From Prosthecobacter debontii (GTDB taxonomy: Bacteria; Verrucomicrobiota; Verrucomicrobiia; Verrucomicrobiales; Akkermansiaceae), in NCBI GenBank assembly GCA_945870855.1, contig CAMBTP010000010.1:1-64000 (forward strand): a stretch of 64,000 nt of DNA, in the 5' to 3' direction. The notes beneath the pieces were generated by a model. The model did no database searches. It worked only from the letters and a program-made list of their open reading frames with translations, and was not told the DNA's origin. Shown here piece by piece: positions 16,688 to 25,521 of this stretch. Position 1 is the stretch's first letter. Every line of letters starts with the position of its first letter. Both the position numbers and the translations under genes were made by a program.

Positions 16688-16898
16688 CCCAGAATTCCCC
16701 CGTGCTTAGGATTTCTCCGGTAATCACCGTCGTCTCTCTTGCGCGGCCGAAAAGTTTGCCGGGCGAGCTGGAGGAAACCGGAACCAACTCGGCGGCCGGT
16801 TGGCCATGACGGGTGATTGTGACGCGGGCTTTCTCCTTGCTGACTTTTTCAATCACTCCAAGGCACTTGGCCTTGAATTCGGTCACCGTCATTTCCAT
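16674..16898 (-). CDS. Phd/YefM-family antitoxin
   Basis: 74 residues starting 'MEMTVTEFKAKCLGVIEKV', then 'ARVTITRHGQPAAELVPV', the standard Phd/YefM DNA-binding fold, with a C-terminal tail that should cover the toxin. It is expected to neutralise the overlapping PIN toxin and repress the operon. Confidence 0.88.
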   Translation of the reverse strand: MEMTVTEFKAKCLGVIEKVSKEKARVTITRHGQPAAELVPVSSSSPGKLFGRARETTVITGEILSTGEFWDAEG

Positions 16899-16981
16899 AA
16901 AATGACTATAGCATGACCATATTTTGGAGCAAGTGGTTTGTTCTGGACACGAATCGGACAGATTGGTCTGAGTCCGTATCC

Positions 16982-17419
16982 TCAGCCTTTCATTCCATCA
17001 AGCCTCCCCGCCGCATAGGCTCCGAAAACTTTCAGAATCTCATCACGCACGCGGCGGAAGACGGCGAACTGCTCTTCTTCTGTGCCGGTGGCATGAGCTG
17101 GATCGTCGAAGGGCCAGTGGTGGCGGTTCATCTGGCCGGGGAACATCGGGCAGGCTTGGTCGGCGTTGCCGCAGACGGTGATGACGGTTTCCACTTGGTC
17201 ATCGAGAAAGATGTTCATGTGCTTCGAGTGGTGGCCGGTGGTTTCGATGCCGATTTCCTCGAGCGCGCGGATTGCGAGCGGGTGGACGTATCCGGCGGGA
17301 TTCGAGCCGGCGCTTTCGACGCGGAAATTTTGGCCGAGGGCTTTGCGCAGAATCGCTTCGGCGAGGTGTGAGCGGCAGGAGTTGCCGGTGCATAGGATGA
17401 GGATGGCGGGAGGTTTCAT
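16982..17419 (-). CDS. arsC: Arsenate reductase, low-molecular-weight phosphatase type
   Basis: 145 residues. The P-loop 'LCTGNSCRS' (C10, C15) is followed by '[25 protein letters not shown]' in part and the redox-cysteine segment '[17 protein letters not shown]'. This is the thioredoxin-coupled ArsC fold that reduces arsenate to arsenite. It is the last gene of the arsR-DUF6428-aquaporin-arsC operon and overlaps the aquaporin stop by 4 bp. The arsenite it makes would leave through the neighbouring channel. Confidence 0.92.
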   Translation of the reverse strand: MKPPAILILCTGNSCRSHLAEAILRKALGQNFRVESAGSNPAGYVHPLAIRALEEIGIETTGHHSKHMNIFLDDQVETVITVCGNADQACPMFPGQMNRHHWPFDDPAHATGTEEEQFAVFRRVRDEILKVFGAYAAGRLDGMKG

Positions 17420-18072
17420 GGATTCGTTTCTGGTTTGCGAGTGATTATGAAAAGAGGAATGGCAAGGATTGCGCCTAGGATCGTGGAAAATATGTAGAGC
17501 CAGATGTGTTGAAAATTTCCACTCACCAATGCAGGCCCCAAGGAGCGAGCAGGATTCATGGAGGCACCGCAGATCGGGCCAGCGAACATCGCTTCGAGTC
17601 CCACAACGGAACCGATGGCAATCGCTGCGGTAATTCCTTTTTCCCTCGCTCCGTGGGAGACGCTGAGAATTGTCAGCATCAGGATGGCAGTTAGAATGAC
17701 CTCCAGCAAAAAGCTCTGAGAAATGGATCCCGATGGGAGTGTCATACCCAGCGATTGTGAGGTAGGGAAAAGCAATTTGAGTGTGCCGCTGGCCGCCAGG
17801 GCACCGAGCAGTTGGGCGGTGATATATGCCGGAAGATCTGCGAAGGGAAATCGTCCAGCGACGGCGAAGCTGATCGAAACCGCTGGATTGAGATGCGCGC
17901 CGCTCACATCCCCGAAAGTGTAGATCATCGCTGCGACAACGAGTCCGAAGGTCAGCGCGACGCCAACATGGGTCACGATTCCTCCTGAAATCTCATTCAC
18001 AATCATTGCTCCTGTCCCTGCAAAAATCATGATGAATGTGCCGAGGAATTCTGCGAAGAAACGATGCTTCAT
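17416..18072 (-). CDS. Aquaporin-family channel (AqpS-like) of ars operon
   Basis: 218 residues, six predicted membrane helices and both NPA boxes ('[13 protein letters not shown]' and '[14 protein letters not shown]'). In Sinorhizobium meliloti an aquaglyceroporin, AqpS, replaces the ArsB pump and lets arsenite flow out passively; the same arrangement is seen here between the DUF6428 gene and arsC. Substrate selectivity is inferred from context. Confidence 0.88.
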   Translation of the reverse strand: MKHRFFAEFLGTFIMIFAGTGAMIVNEISGGIVTHVGVALTFGLVVAAMIYTFGDVSGAHLNPAVSISFAVAGRFPFADLPAYITAQLLGALAASGTLKLLFPTSQSLGMTLPSGSISQSFLLEVILTAILMLTILSVSHGAREKGITAAIAIGSVVGLEAMFAGPICGASMNPARSLGPALVSGNFQHIWLYIFSTILGAILAIPLFIITRKPETNP

Positions 18073-18076
18073 AATT

Positions 18077-18556
18077 TCAGCAGGTTTGGCCCGGCGCGCA
18101 GCAAGTTGATTTCCCGGCGAGGGCGGGGAGGCGGTTGATGGAGGGCAGTCCGCAAAGCTCCGGAGCGAGGCATTCGGTGTGCTTGTGAGCGAGGGCGAGG
18201 ATGACGGCGTCGCCGGTGATCTCGTGGCTGCTGATGGTGTATTGGGAAATTATGCGATCCTCGTATTCGATCTCCACCGGCACGGAATCATTCGGCAATA
18301 CGGATTTTCCTGCTTCTAAAATTCCCGCCATTTTCCCGGTCTCGATGCGGTGGTCGTAATCCTCACCGACCCAGATCTGGAGCTGGCAGGTTTCGGTTTC
18401 GCGCCGCGTGCCTCCGCAATCGAGGAAGGTCTTTCGGACGTGGCCGATCTCGGTGACGTGGAAGGATTGCGGTATCGCATCGCCGTCCGGCAGACGGATG
18501 CGGAAATGGCGGTCAGCATTTTCGGCGAGGAGGGATTTCAGTTCGGAGAGTTTCAT
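18077..18556 (-). CDS. DUF6428-family protein of ars operon
   Basis: 159 residues from the ATG at 18556, which overlaps the arsR stop in an ATGA. It starts 'MKLSELKSLLAENADRHFRI' and contains 'GHVRKTFLDCGGTRRETETC' and 'QLQIWVGEDYDHRIETGK', ending in a Cys-containing tail 'KSTCCAPGQTC'. I recall this family being common beside arsR in several phyla. Its function is not established; the cysteine-rich C-terminus could bind arsenite, which is inference. Confidence 0.72.
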   Translation of the reverse strand: MKLSELKSLLAENADRHFRIRLPDGDAIPQSFHVTEIGHVRKTFLDCGGTRRETETCQLQIWVGEDYDHRIETGKMAGILEAGKSVLPNDSVPVEIEYEDRIISQYTISSHEITGDAVILALAHKHTECLAPELCGLPSINRLPALAGKSTCCAPGQTC

Positions 18557-18912
18557 GGTGTGGAGAGTTTGATGGGGCCGGGGCAGCAGCTGCTTTCGCG
18601 ATCCTTGAGGCGGGCTTTGGCCTTTTTTAGATCGGTCTTGTGGTTGGGGTCGCTGGGGAGTGTTTCGATAAGGTGAGTGAGAAGCGGGAGGTGCTTGCGG
18701 TGGATGCGAAAATACGTCCATTTCCCGCAACGCTCGCTCTCTAGCAGGCCTGCCTTGCGGATGATCTGCACGTGGCTGGAAACGGAGGACTGCGGCATGC
18801 CCAGGATGTCCGCGAGTTCGCAAACGCAGAGCGCGCGATCCACCACGAGCCGGACGATGCGCCAGCGGGTGTCATCGCCGAGGGCGCGGAAGAAGGAGGG
18901 GGCGGAGTTCAT
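18553..18912 (-). CDS. arsR: ArsR-family transcriptional repressor
   Basis: 119 residues with a winged helix-turn-helix ('LGDDTRWRIVRLVVDRALCV' then 'CELADILGMPQSSVSSHVQI'). Cysteines in 'LCVCEL' within the helix-turn-helix region match the classical arsenite-sensing site of ArsR. It heads the operon, and a candidate inverted-repeat operator lies 14 bp upstream of its start. Confidence 0.92.
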   Translation of the reverse strand: MNSAPSFFRALGDDTRWRIVRLVVDRALCVCELADILGMPQSSVSSHVQIIRKAGLLESERCGKWTYFRIHRKHLPLLTHLIETLPSDPNHKTDLKKAKARLKDRESSCCPGPIKLSTP

Positions 18913-18925
18913 CGTGACGGAAAAT

Positions 18926-18951
18926 AACGTGACGAAAAATCTCGTTACGTC
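18926..18951 (-). promoter_or_regulatory. Candidate ArsR operator
   Basis: Imperfect inverted repeat AACGTGACGA-6 bp-TCGTTACGTC (8 of 10 paired) immediately upstream of arsR. Position and symmetry fit autoregulation by the dimeric repressor. Confidence 0.5.
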
Positions 18952-18956
18952 AAGGA

Positions 18957-19109
18957 ATGTTTCCGATACTGATTGTGATTATCGGGCTGATATTGGGCGG
19001 CGTGATCGGATTTCCGCTTTTCCAAACCTCTTTACAGGAAACGCCGCGCGTCGTTGAATTACCGCACCATGTCTTTGACCATCAAACCAAAATCCGAATG
19101 TGCCTTTGA
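18957..19109 (+). CDS. Possible 50-residue membrane peptide
   Basis: A short frame starting ATG at 18957 encodes a hydrophobic segment 'MFPILIVIIGLILGGVIGF' and a polar tail, overlapping the kinase gene by about 40 bp. It could be a small membrane protein or chance; no family is recognised. Confidence 0.22.
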   Translation: MFPILIVIIGLILGGVIGFPLFQTSLQETPRVVELPHHVFDHQTKIRMCL

Positions 19110-20166
19110 CCAGATCTCGCTTGGCGAGGTAATGCTGCGCTTAGATCCCGGCGAGGGACGTATCCGCACCGCGCGGAGTTTTGCAGCTTGGGAAGGCGGC
19201 GGGGAATACAATACTTCACGCGGCCTGCGGAAATGCTTTGGCTACAAGACCGCTGTGGTCACCTCGTTCGTGGACAACGAGGTGGGCCATCTCATCGAGG
19301 ATTTCATCATGCAGGGCGGAGTGGCGACGGATTTCATCCAGTGGCGCGAGGACGATGGGATTGGCCGTTCTGTTAGAAACGGTCTGAACTTTACAGAGCG
19401 TGGTTTCGGCATCCGTGGTGCGGTGGGAAATCCGGATCGCGGCAATACGGCGGCGTCCCAACTCAAGCTGGGCGACGTGGATTGGGATTACATTTTCGGA
19501 AAACTCGGCGTTCGCTGGTTCCACACGGGTGGTATCTATGCGGCTCTTTCCGAGAGCACGGCGGACGTCACTGTCGAGGCGGTCAAGGCGGCGAATAAAT
19601 ACGGAACCATCGTTTCCTACGACCTCAACTACCGTCCTTCCCTATGGAAAACCATCGGCGGCCTCGCGAAGGCGCGGGAGGTGAACCGCGAGATTGCGAA
19701 ATACGTGGATGTGATGATCGGCAACGAAGAGGATTTCACCGCGTCACTCGGTTTCGAGGTCGAAGGCGTGGATCATAATATCTCGCACATCGAGCTCGAC
19801 GCGTTCAAGGCGATGATCGAGACGGCGGTCAAAGAGTTTCCGAATTTCAAGGTCGCGGCGACAACCCTGCGCGGGGTGAAAACAGCGACGATTAACGACT
19901 GGTCGGCGATCCTCTGGCATGACGGAGTTTTCCACGAATCGCGGAAATACGATGATCTGGAAATCCTCGACCGCGTTGGCGGGGGGGATTCGTTCGCATC
20001 CGGCGTCCAGTTCGGCTTCCTAGAATTTAATGACGCGCAGAAGGCCGTGGAATATGGTGCGGCGCACGGCGCGCTGGCATCGACCACACCCGGCGATACC
20101 TCGATGGCGACACGCAATGAGGTTGAGAAACAGATCTCCGGCGGCGGGGCGAGGGTGGTGCGGTAA
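19069..20166 (+). CDS. PfkB-family sugar kinase, probably 2-dehydro-3-deoxygluconate kinase
   Basis: 365 residues from the ATG at 19069. It has the ribokinase-type N-terminus ('ISLGEVMLRLDPGEGR'), a substrate region 'WEGGGEYNTSRGLRK', and the catalytic anion-hole motif 'RVGGGDSFASGVQFG'. Similarity in length and motif spacing points to KDG kinase (KdgK), which phosphorylates the keto-deoxy sugar from uronate and galactose catabolism. That would fit the polysaccharide genes further on, but exact substrate is uncertain. Confidence 0.82.
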   Translation: MSLTIKPKSECAFDQISLGEVMLRLDPGEGRIRTARSFAAWEGGGEYNTSRGLRKCFGYKTAVVTSFVDNEVGHLIEDFIMQGGVATDFIQWREDDGIGRSVRNGLNFTERGFGIRGAVGNPDRGNTAASQLKLGDVDWDYIFGKLGVRWFHTGGIYAALSESTADVTVEAVKAANKYGTIVSYDLNYRPSLWKTIGGLAKAREVNREIAKYVDVMIGNEEDFTASLGFEVEGVDHNISHIELDAFKAMIETAVKEFPNFKVAATTLRGVKTATINDWSAILWHDGVFHESRKYDDLEILDRVGGGDSFASGVQFGFLEFNDAQKAVEYGAAHGALASTTPGDTSMATRNEVEKQISGGGARVVR

Positions 20167-20223
20167 GTTTCAACTCTCAAATTTCAACCTTCAAGGAAGA
20201 GGGGATGCGAAGTAAAATTGATG

Positions 20224-20453
20224 ATGAGGAAAATAACATTGGATGAAGCGGCGTATGAGCGTCTGAAAGATTGGAAGAAGGGCTCGCGAGAGTCTTTTCC
20301 AGTGCGGTGAAGCGTGTGATTCCAGCACCCGGAACTTTCGGCGCGTTTTTGAGCCATGTGCAGTCCGCGGGTAATTATGATGAGGAGAAGGATGCCCTGA
20401 TGGAGGAGGCGATCAATGCGCGTTCCGCGGTAAAGGAGGATCCGTGGATCTGA
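20224..20453 (+). pseudogene. Frameshifted VapB-type antitoxin
   Basis: Starts 'MRKITLDEAAYERLKDWKKG' and then breaks at a TTTT run near 20295; reading on in the next frame gives 'SSAVKRVIPAPGTFGAFLSH' and an intact C-terminus ending 'KEDPWI'. One missing T explains the break, so it is a recent inactivation or a sequence error. Confidence 0.65.
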
Positions 20454-20542
20454 TCACGGACACGACGTTTCTGATCGGCTTTTTGAGAAACCAACGGCAT
20501 TTCAGAGAGATCAAGGGTCTGAAGCTCGAAGTGATCGCTTGA
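20444..20542 (+). pseudogene. PIN-toxin remnant with internal deletion
   Basis: A GTG overlapping the antitoxin end starts 'VDLITDTTFLIGFLRNQ', a PIN N-terminus, which runs after about 20 residues into 'EIKGLKLEVIA', a typical PIN C-terminus. Roughly 90 central codons are missing. Confidence 0.6.
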
Positions 20543-20566
20543 TCCCCGCTGGACTCTGCTGTCCTT

Positions 20567-21481
20567 ATGCTCCAAGTTCACGCCGTGCCGGAAACTGAAA
20601 AGAAAATCATCGAGACGCCAACGCTGAGTCAGGATCTCAGCGTGCTGATGAAGGTGCGGCTGAATTTCTTCGTGCTGGTGACGGCGTTTTTCGGCTACTT
20701 GCTGGCGCGAAAGGGGCACTCGATGGAGTGGGTGACGCTGTTTCACACACTCATCGGCACGGCGGCGGCGGCGTTTGGGTCGGCGGCGTTTAACCAGTTG
20801 ATGGAGATCGATCTAGATCTGCTGATGAAGCGTACAGCGGACAGGCCGCTGCCCGCGCGGCGCATGAGTCCGATGACGGCCTTCGCGGTGGGCTGGATGC
20901 TTTCGGCGGTCGGGATCATTCATCTTGCGGTGATGGTGAACGCGCAGGCCGCGTATCTTACTGCGGCGACCGTGGCGATTTACGTCTTCATTTACACACC
21001 GATGAAGCGGATGAGTTCGATGAACACCTTGGTCGGCGCGATTCCAGGTGCGATCCCGCCAGTGATTGGCTGGGTGGGTGGCGGCGGAGGGATGCTCGCG
21101 CCGGAATCGTGGTTTTTGTTCGGCATCTTGTTTTTCTGGCAGCTCCCGCATTTCGTGGCGATCAACTGGCTGTGCCGTGCGGAGTATGAAGAAGCGGGCT
21201 ACAAGATGTGGTCGAATGGCGATCTCAGTGGCAAAAAAAGCGGGATTCTTTGTGCGATGTTTTCGCTAGTGCTGGCGGTATTTTCAATGCTGCCTGGGGT
21301 CTGGGGTTTCACCAGCGTGTTGTGGCTGATTGGTGGCCCGATCTTCGGGTTGGCGATCATGGCGCTTTCGTTTCGGTTCATCATGGATGGTGAGAGAAAA
21401 TCCTGCCGCGTGCTATTTTTCTCGACCCTGATTTATCTACCTGTCGCGCTCTCGCTACTGCTGATCGCTTGGCGGCGGTGA
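20567..21481 (+). CDS. ctaB: Protoheme IX farnesyltransferase (heme o synthase)
   Basis: 304 residues, a UbiA-family prenyltransferase with about eight to nine membrane helices. The first aspartate-rich motif is 'NQLMEIDLDLLMKRTADRPL', and 'PIVNWVG'-type second motif is represented by 'IPPVIGWVGGGGG' and 'EEAGYKMWS'. It adds a farnesyl chain to heme b to make heme o for terminal oxidases. No oxidase genes lie adjacent; it follows the decayed toxin-antitoxin remnant. Confidence 0.9.
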   Translation: MLQVHAVPETEKKIIETPTLSQDLSVLMKVRLNFFVLVTAFFGYLLARKGHSMEWVTLFHTLIGTAAAAFGSAAFNQLMEIDLDLLMKRTADRPLPARRMSPMTAFAVGWMLSAVGIIHLAVMVNAQAAYLTAATVAIYVFIYTPMKRMSSMNTLVGAIPGAIPPVIGWVGGGGGMLAPESWFLFGILFFWQLPHFVAINWLCRAEYEEAGYKMWSNGDLSGKKSGILCAMFSLVLAVFSMLPGVWGFTSVLWLIGGPIFGLAIMALSFRFIMDGERKSCRVLFFSTLIYLPVALSLLLIAWRR

Positions 21482-21551
21482 AAAGTTATTCTTTATTATT
21501 TACTAAGCATGAGATCGGATCGATACCATCGTTAACGCTAAAACCAATACC

Positions 21552-22205
21552 ATGAAACCCACTAAACTACTTGTCGCCGCCCTTTTCTGTCTCAACCTTT
21601 CCGCCGGTTTGGCGGAGGAAACGAAGGCCGACGACGGCTTCAAGCCCCTCTTCGATGGCAAGGCGCTGGAGGGTTGGAAGAATCACTACAAGCATGGCGA
21701 GGCCAAGGTGGTGGACGGCGAGATCCATCTCATCGCGAACCAGAAATTCTTCCTCGTGACCGAAAAGAAATACGCGAATTTCATTTTCGAAGGAGAGGTG
21801 CTACTGCCCGAGGGCCAGGCGAACAGCGGGTTCATGTTCAGGGCGCATGCGGAACCGGGCAATGTTCACGGATACCAATCCGAGGTGGACGGCGATCCGA
21901 AGCGCGCGTGGTCGGGCGGCCTGTATGACGAGGGGCGCAGGCAATGGTTTATTAGCCCGATCAAAGGCAACAAAGAGAGCGAGCAGGCGTTTCGGAAACG
22001 CGCTGGCGATACGTTCAAGCGCAACGGATGGAATACTTACCGCATCACCTGCAAGGGCAACAAGATCACCATTGCGGTGAACGGCGTGGTCACCACAGAT
22101 ATTGAGGATGACGCGGACGCAAGCGGCGTGATCGGCATCCAGCACCACGGGGAGAAGGGGCAGACATATAAGTTCCGTAACTTACGTATCAAGGAACTGG
22201 AATGA
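21552..22205 (+). CDS. Secreted DUF1080 (3-keto-disaccharide hydrolase-like) protein
   Basis: 217 residues with a signal peptide (about 1-21). The mature part is a single concanavalin-like DUF1080 domain: 'FKPLFDGKALEGWKNHYKHG', 'GEVLLPEGQANSGFMFRAHA' and the terminal 'GVIGIQHHGEKGQTYKFRNL'. Family members act on 3-keto-sugars or bind glycans in the periplasm. A secreted sugar isomerase-like gene lies 0.9 kb downstream on the other strand, a combination often seen in 3-keto-sugar metabolism. Confidence 0.85.
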   Translation: MKPTKLLVAALFCLNLSAGLAEETKADDGFKPLFDGKALEGWKNHYKHGEAKVVDGEIHLIANQKFFLVTEKKYANFIFEGEVLLPEGQANSGFMFRAHAEPGNVHGYQSEVDGDPKRAWSGGLYDEGRRQWFISPIKGNKESEQAFRKRAGDTFKRNGWNTYRITCKGNKITIAVNGVVTTDIEDDADASGVIGIQHHGEKGQTYKFRNLRIKELE

Positions 22206-22294
22206 TCGGTTCGTTGGATTTTTACCGCAGGGGCGCGGAGGCCGCGAAGGGACGCGGAGCTGGGTTGTGTTGAAATCCAAATTTTTCATGAGCC

Positions 22295-23020
22295 ATGAGC
22301 GCGAGTGTTGAGTTGATCCGAGCCGGGAGAGTTCTTGCCGATGAACTCCGCCCGCTGCGTTTTTCCGAACCCGTTACACATACCTACCTGACGCTCGATT
22401 ACGCGGCGGTGGGGCATGAGGCTTATATGGAAAAGTTTGGGGCGTCACGCAAGCGGGTCTTATTTCTCGGGATGAATCCCGGGCCATACGGCATGGCGCA
22501 GACTGGGATTCCGTTCGGCGAAATCTCGGCGGTGCGGGATTGGATGGGGCTGAGTCCGGAGATCGGGAAACCAGCGGACGAGCATCCGAAGCGGAAAATC
22601 CTCGGCATGGATTGCCCGAAATCCGAGGTGAGCGGACGACGCTTGTGGGGTTTGTTTTCGGAAAAATTCCCGAAAGCGGAGGACTTTTTCAAAGACCATT
22701 TAGTAATCAATTTCTGCCCGCTGGTCTGGATGAAGGATACGGGCGCGAACCTCACGCCGGACAAGATCCGGGCGGCGGAGATGGCGGCGGTGGACGCTGC
22801 TTGTCAGAAGCATTTGCGGCGCGTCATCGAAATCCTAGAACCTGAATTTCTGATCGGCGTCGGCGGCTACGCGGAGGGCCAGATGATCACCGCGAAAGAG
22901 GCTTTGGGAATCCATGCGGCTACTGGCAGGATTCTGCACCCATCGCCCGCATCTCCTGCCGCAAACCGTGGCTGGGCCGAGGTGGCGGAGAGGCAGCTCA
23001 GGGAGCTGGGGCTGTGGTGA
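22295..23020 (+). CDS. SMUG-type uracil-DNA glycosylase
   Basis: 241 residues. The active-site motif 'FLGMNPGPYGMAQTGIPFGE' and the second motif 'ILHPSPASPAANRGW' are those of single-strand-selective monofunctional uracil-DNA glycosylase (SMUG). It removes uracil and oxidised pyrimidines from DNA. SMUG is scattered in bacteria. The preceding 90 bp holds a GCGGAG-rich repeat, and a paired palindrome follows 12 bp after the stop. Confidence 0.9.
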   Translation: MSASVELIRAGRVLADELRPLRFSEPVTHTYLTLDYAAVGHEAYMEKFGASRKRVLFLGMNPGPYGMAQTGIPFGEISAVRDWMGLSPEIGKPADEHPKRKILGMDCPKSEVSGRRLWGLFSEKFPKAEDFFKDHLVINFCPLVWMKDTGANLTPDKIRAAEMAAVDAACQKHLRRVIEILEPEFLIGVGGYAEGQMITAKEALGIHAATGRILHPSPASPAANRGWAEVAERQLRELGLW

Positions 23021-23031
23021 AAAATCCCCAA

Positions 23032-23139
23032 GGAGCGGCGGATCGGAATCCGCCGAAGCCCATGGGAACTCGATGAAGAGTGCGTCCGCTCTACCCATCG
23101 TCACTCCATGGGCTGGGGCGGATTCTGATCCGCCCCTCC
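23032..23139. repeat. REP-like paired palindrome, family C
   Basis: 108 bp. Left arm GGAGCGGCGGATCGGAATCC and right arm its inverted counterpart (GGAGGGGCGGATCAGAATCC read on the other strand); each arm is itself a hairpin (GGCGGAT/ATCCGCC). The sequence CCATGG flanks the inner side of both arms. It lies between convergent genes. Confidence 0.85.
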
Positions 23140-23147
23140 ATGCCGAA

Positions 23148-23990
23148 TCACTTCGGATTCGCCTTCACGAAGTCAATGGCTGCCTTCACTTGCGGGACGT
23201 TTTCCTTCCATTCGTTCTCGTGCTCGATGGAGATGTGGCCGTCGAACTTCTGCTTCATTAGCTCGTCCAAGCAGGCTTTCACATCGACCACGCCGGTGCC
23301 GACGGTGACCACGGGGGCTTGGCCGAATTTTTCCTTGTCCTTGAGATGGACGCTGATGATGCGGCCATCGAGGATGCGCAGGCACTCGACGGGCTTAAGG
23401 TTCGAGGTGCACCAGTGGCCGAGATCCGCGCAGGCGCCGACACGCTTGTCGCGGCTTTCGACGACTCCGAGGATGTAGAGCGGATTCCAGACCTTGTATT
23501 TCGGATTATCCATAGAGCCGCCATGTTCATGGAAGGCAACTTTCACATCTGTTTCCTTGGCAGCGGCTTCCCAAGCCACGATCTGCTCGGTCGATTCGGT
23601 GCAGATGGCGTAGAGACCCAGTCGTTTCGCGAAAGCCATGATCTTGTTCACCTCCTCCGCGTTGTTTGCACCGACAACGCCGTAGTTCACTGCGCGGACA
23701 CCTTGGCGTTTGCATTCCGCAAGCAGTTCGATAATGGCCTCCTCTGACATGGTGTGATGAATTTTCACATCGGAATCGGGTTTCATCGTTTGGCCTGGGT
23801 AAATTTCGATCATGTTGCCGCCCGCTTCCTTGGTCTTGGCGATCGCCTCGAAGGTGGTGAACTCCTTGAAAGTGTATGCCTGCGCGCCGATGAACCAACC
23901 GTTCTGGCGGAGCGATTCTGGGATCGGTTCGGCATGGATAGCGGAGGTCACTGCTAGAGCGAGAAGGGTTAGTTGAAGGATCGGTTTCAT
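23148..23990 (-). CDS. Secreted sugar phosphate isomerase/epimerase-like protein
   Basis: 280 residues: signal peptide (about 1-20), then a xylose-isomerase-like TIM barrel with 'WFIGAQAYTFKEFTTFEAI', 'FHEHGG', 'GACADLGHWCTSNLKP' and 'ISVHLKDKEKFGQAPVVTVG'. The His/Glu/Asp residues in these segments are the usual metal ligands. Export of such a protein is common in Verrucomicrobia and Planctomycetes, where members act on keto-sugars. It probably works with the DUF1080 protein nearby; substrate unknown. Confidence 0.82.
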   Translation of the reverse strand: MKPILQLTLLALAVTSAIHAEPIPESLRQNGWFIGAQAYTFKEFTTFEAIAKTKEAGGNMIEIYPGQTMKPDSDVKIHHTMSEEAIIELLAECKRQGVRAVNYGVVGANNAEEVNKIMAFAKRLGLYAICTESTEQIVAWEAAAKETDVKVAFHEHGGSMDNPKYKVWNPLYILGVVESRDKRVGACADLGHWCTSNLKPVECLRILDGRIISVHLKDKEKFGQAPVVTVGTGVVDVKACLDELMKQKFDGHISIEHENEWKENVPQVKAAIDFVKANPK

Positions 23991-24183
23991 GTATGTAATA
24001 ATTTGTTCGGAATAAGGATGCAGTCTTGGGTGGTCACGGGAATTTTCCAGTAATTATTGGCAGCCTGTCGAGATTTACAAAAATGAGTTTGTGAGGAAAA
24101 TTTTGCCTCCCGGGATTTCCGTGTTGCCAAGGGCGGGATGGCTCGCGTATTTTCCCGCGTCCCGGGCGAAGATTTCCCCGATA

Positions 24184-24257
24184 AGCCTTATAGTGTAATG
24201 GTAACACTCCGGATTTTGATTCCGTCATTCTAGGTTCGAGTCCTAGTAAGGCTACCA
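24184..24257 (+). tRNA. tRNA-Gln (anticodon TTG)
   Basis: Cloverleaf with 7-bp acceptor AGCCTTA/TAAGGCT, D arm GTGT/ACAC, anticodon loop TTTTGAT with anticodon TTG at 24216-24218, T arm containing GGTTCGAGTCC, and an encoded CCA. The first pair of the anticodon stem is mismatched (C with T). Confidence 0.93.
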
Positions 24258-24324
24258 ATTCTCAACTTCTAAGTTTCAAATTTCAAAGAAGAGCGGGGAG
24301 TTCTGAAATATTTCGAACCGTCGC

Positions 24325-25521
24325 ATGCGTCCCGTTTCCTCCAAATTTCCGCTGTTTGCTTTCGAGGCCATGGGTTCGCTGGCCTGCGGTTTTTATGGGA
24401 ACTACATCTTCTTCCTGTTCCGCGACCGGCATGATTTTGGAAATCTCGGCAATCTCGGAGTCGCCGCGCTGATGGGTCTTGTGATCGCGCTGGCATCGTG
24501 GCGGAGCGGAAAAATTGCCCAGCGCCAAGGTAGTGTCCGGACGATGGTTACGGGCCTGCTCGGGATGATCGTAGCGCTTGCGATCGGTGCGTGTTTTTCG
24601 TCACTTCCGGTGCAGTTGGCCGTTCTCGTCTTTTGGGCCGCCTCGCAGTTCATGGTGTGGCCGGCCCTTGAGGCACTTGTGACAGAGGGTGTTAGCGGCG
24701 CCGCCCGCGCGCATCTCGTGGGCGTTTACAGCGTGGTTTGGGCGATGTGCTCGGCGCTGTCGTATTTTTTCGGAGGCGGTCTGTTCGAGTGGCTCGGAAG
24801 TGGTAGTATTTTCTGGCTACCACCGGGATTGCACTTTTTGCAGCTGGTCGTGTTATGGAGATATGCCCGCCATTACGAGGAAGCGTCACCGATGCCTCTT
24901 GGGGAATCCCCTCCGCGTGAGGAAATGCCTCCTGCTATGCACGGGGCATGTCCCCGGTTATTCCAGCGGATGGCCTGGATCGCGAATCCCTTTGCCTGCG
25001 TCGCGGCTTTCACCCTGCTGGCCATGATTCCGGAGCTTGCGCGGAGGATGGGCCTGAGCATCACAATCGCCGGATTCTTCTGCTCGATCTGGTTTTTCGC
25101 CCGGCTGGCGGCCTTCTTCGTGATGTGGCGATGGCCGGGCTGGCACTACCGGTTCCGGTGGCTGCTGGGTGGCTACATTCTCCTGATCATGGGCTTCGCC
25201 ACCGTGCTCACGGCCAATGGTTTGTGGTGGCTCGGTGCCGGCCAGGTGGCTTTCGGGCTGGCGGTGGGCGTGCTTTATTATGCGTCGCTTTTTTATTCGA
25301 TGGACGTGGGTGAAGCGCGCGCCGAGCAAGGCGGCATCCACGAGGCGTTGATGGGTGCGGGAAATTTCGTGGGGCCGGGGATCGGAGCCCTGAGCCTGCT
25401 GATCGTCCCACAATTTCCCCAAGGCGGAGTCTGGGCGGTGAGCGGGCTGTTGGCGCTAGGATTGGCGGGATTGCTAGGAATTCGCTTCCGTTCGGGAAAC
25501 ATCCATGCAAATTCAAATTAG
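24325..25521 (+). CDS. MFS transporter
   Basis: 398 residues with about twelve hydrophobic helices, a central cytoplasmic loop (about 190-210) and weak MFS loop motif 'GKIAQRQGSVRTMV' after helix 2. 'GGIHEALMGAGNFVGPGIGAL' sits in the C-terminal half. It has no transporter signature that fixes the substrate. It overlaps the XylR regulator gene by 17 bp, so the two are probably co-expressed and the substrate may be the regulator's sugar ligand. Confidence 0.82.
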   Translation: MRPVSSKFPLFAFEAMGSLACGFYGNYIFFLFRDRHDFGNLGNLGVAALMGLVIALASWRSGKIAQRQGSVRTMVTGLLGMIVALAIGACFSSLPVQLAVLVFWAASQFMVWPALEALVTEGVSGAARAHLVGVYSVVWAMCSALSYFFGGGLFEWLGSGSIFWLPPGLHFLQLVVLWRYARHYEEASPMPLGESPPREEMPPAMHGACPRLFQRMAWIANPFACVAAFTLLAMIPELARRMGLSITIAGFFCSIWFFARLAAFFVMWRWPGWHYRFRWLLGGYILLIMGFATVLTANGLWWLGAGQVAFGLAVGVLYYASLFYSMDVGEARAEQGGIHEALMGAGNFVGPGIGALSLLIVPQFPQGGVWAVSGLLALGLAGLLGIRFRSGNIHANSN

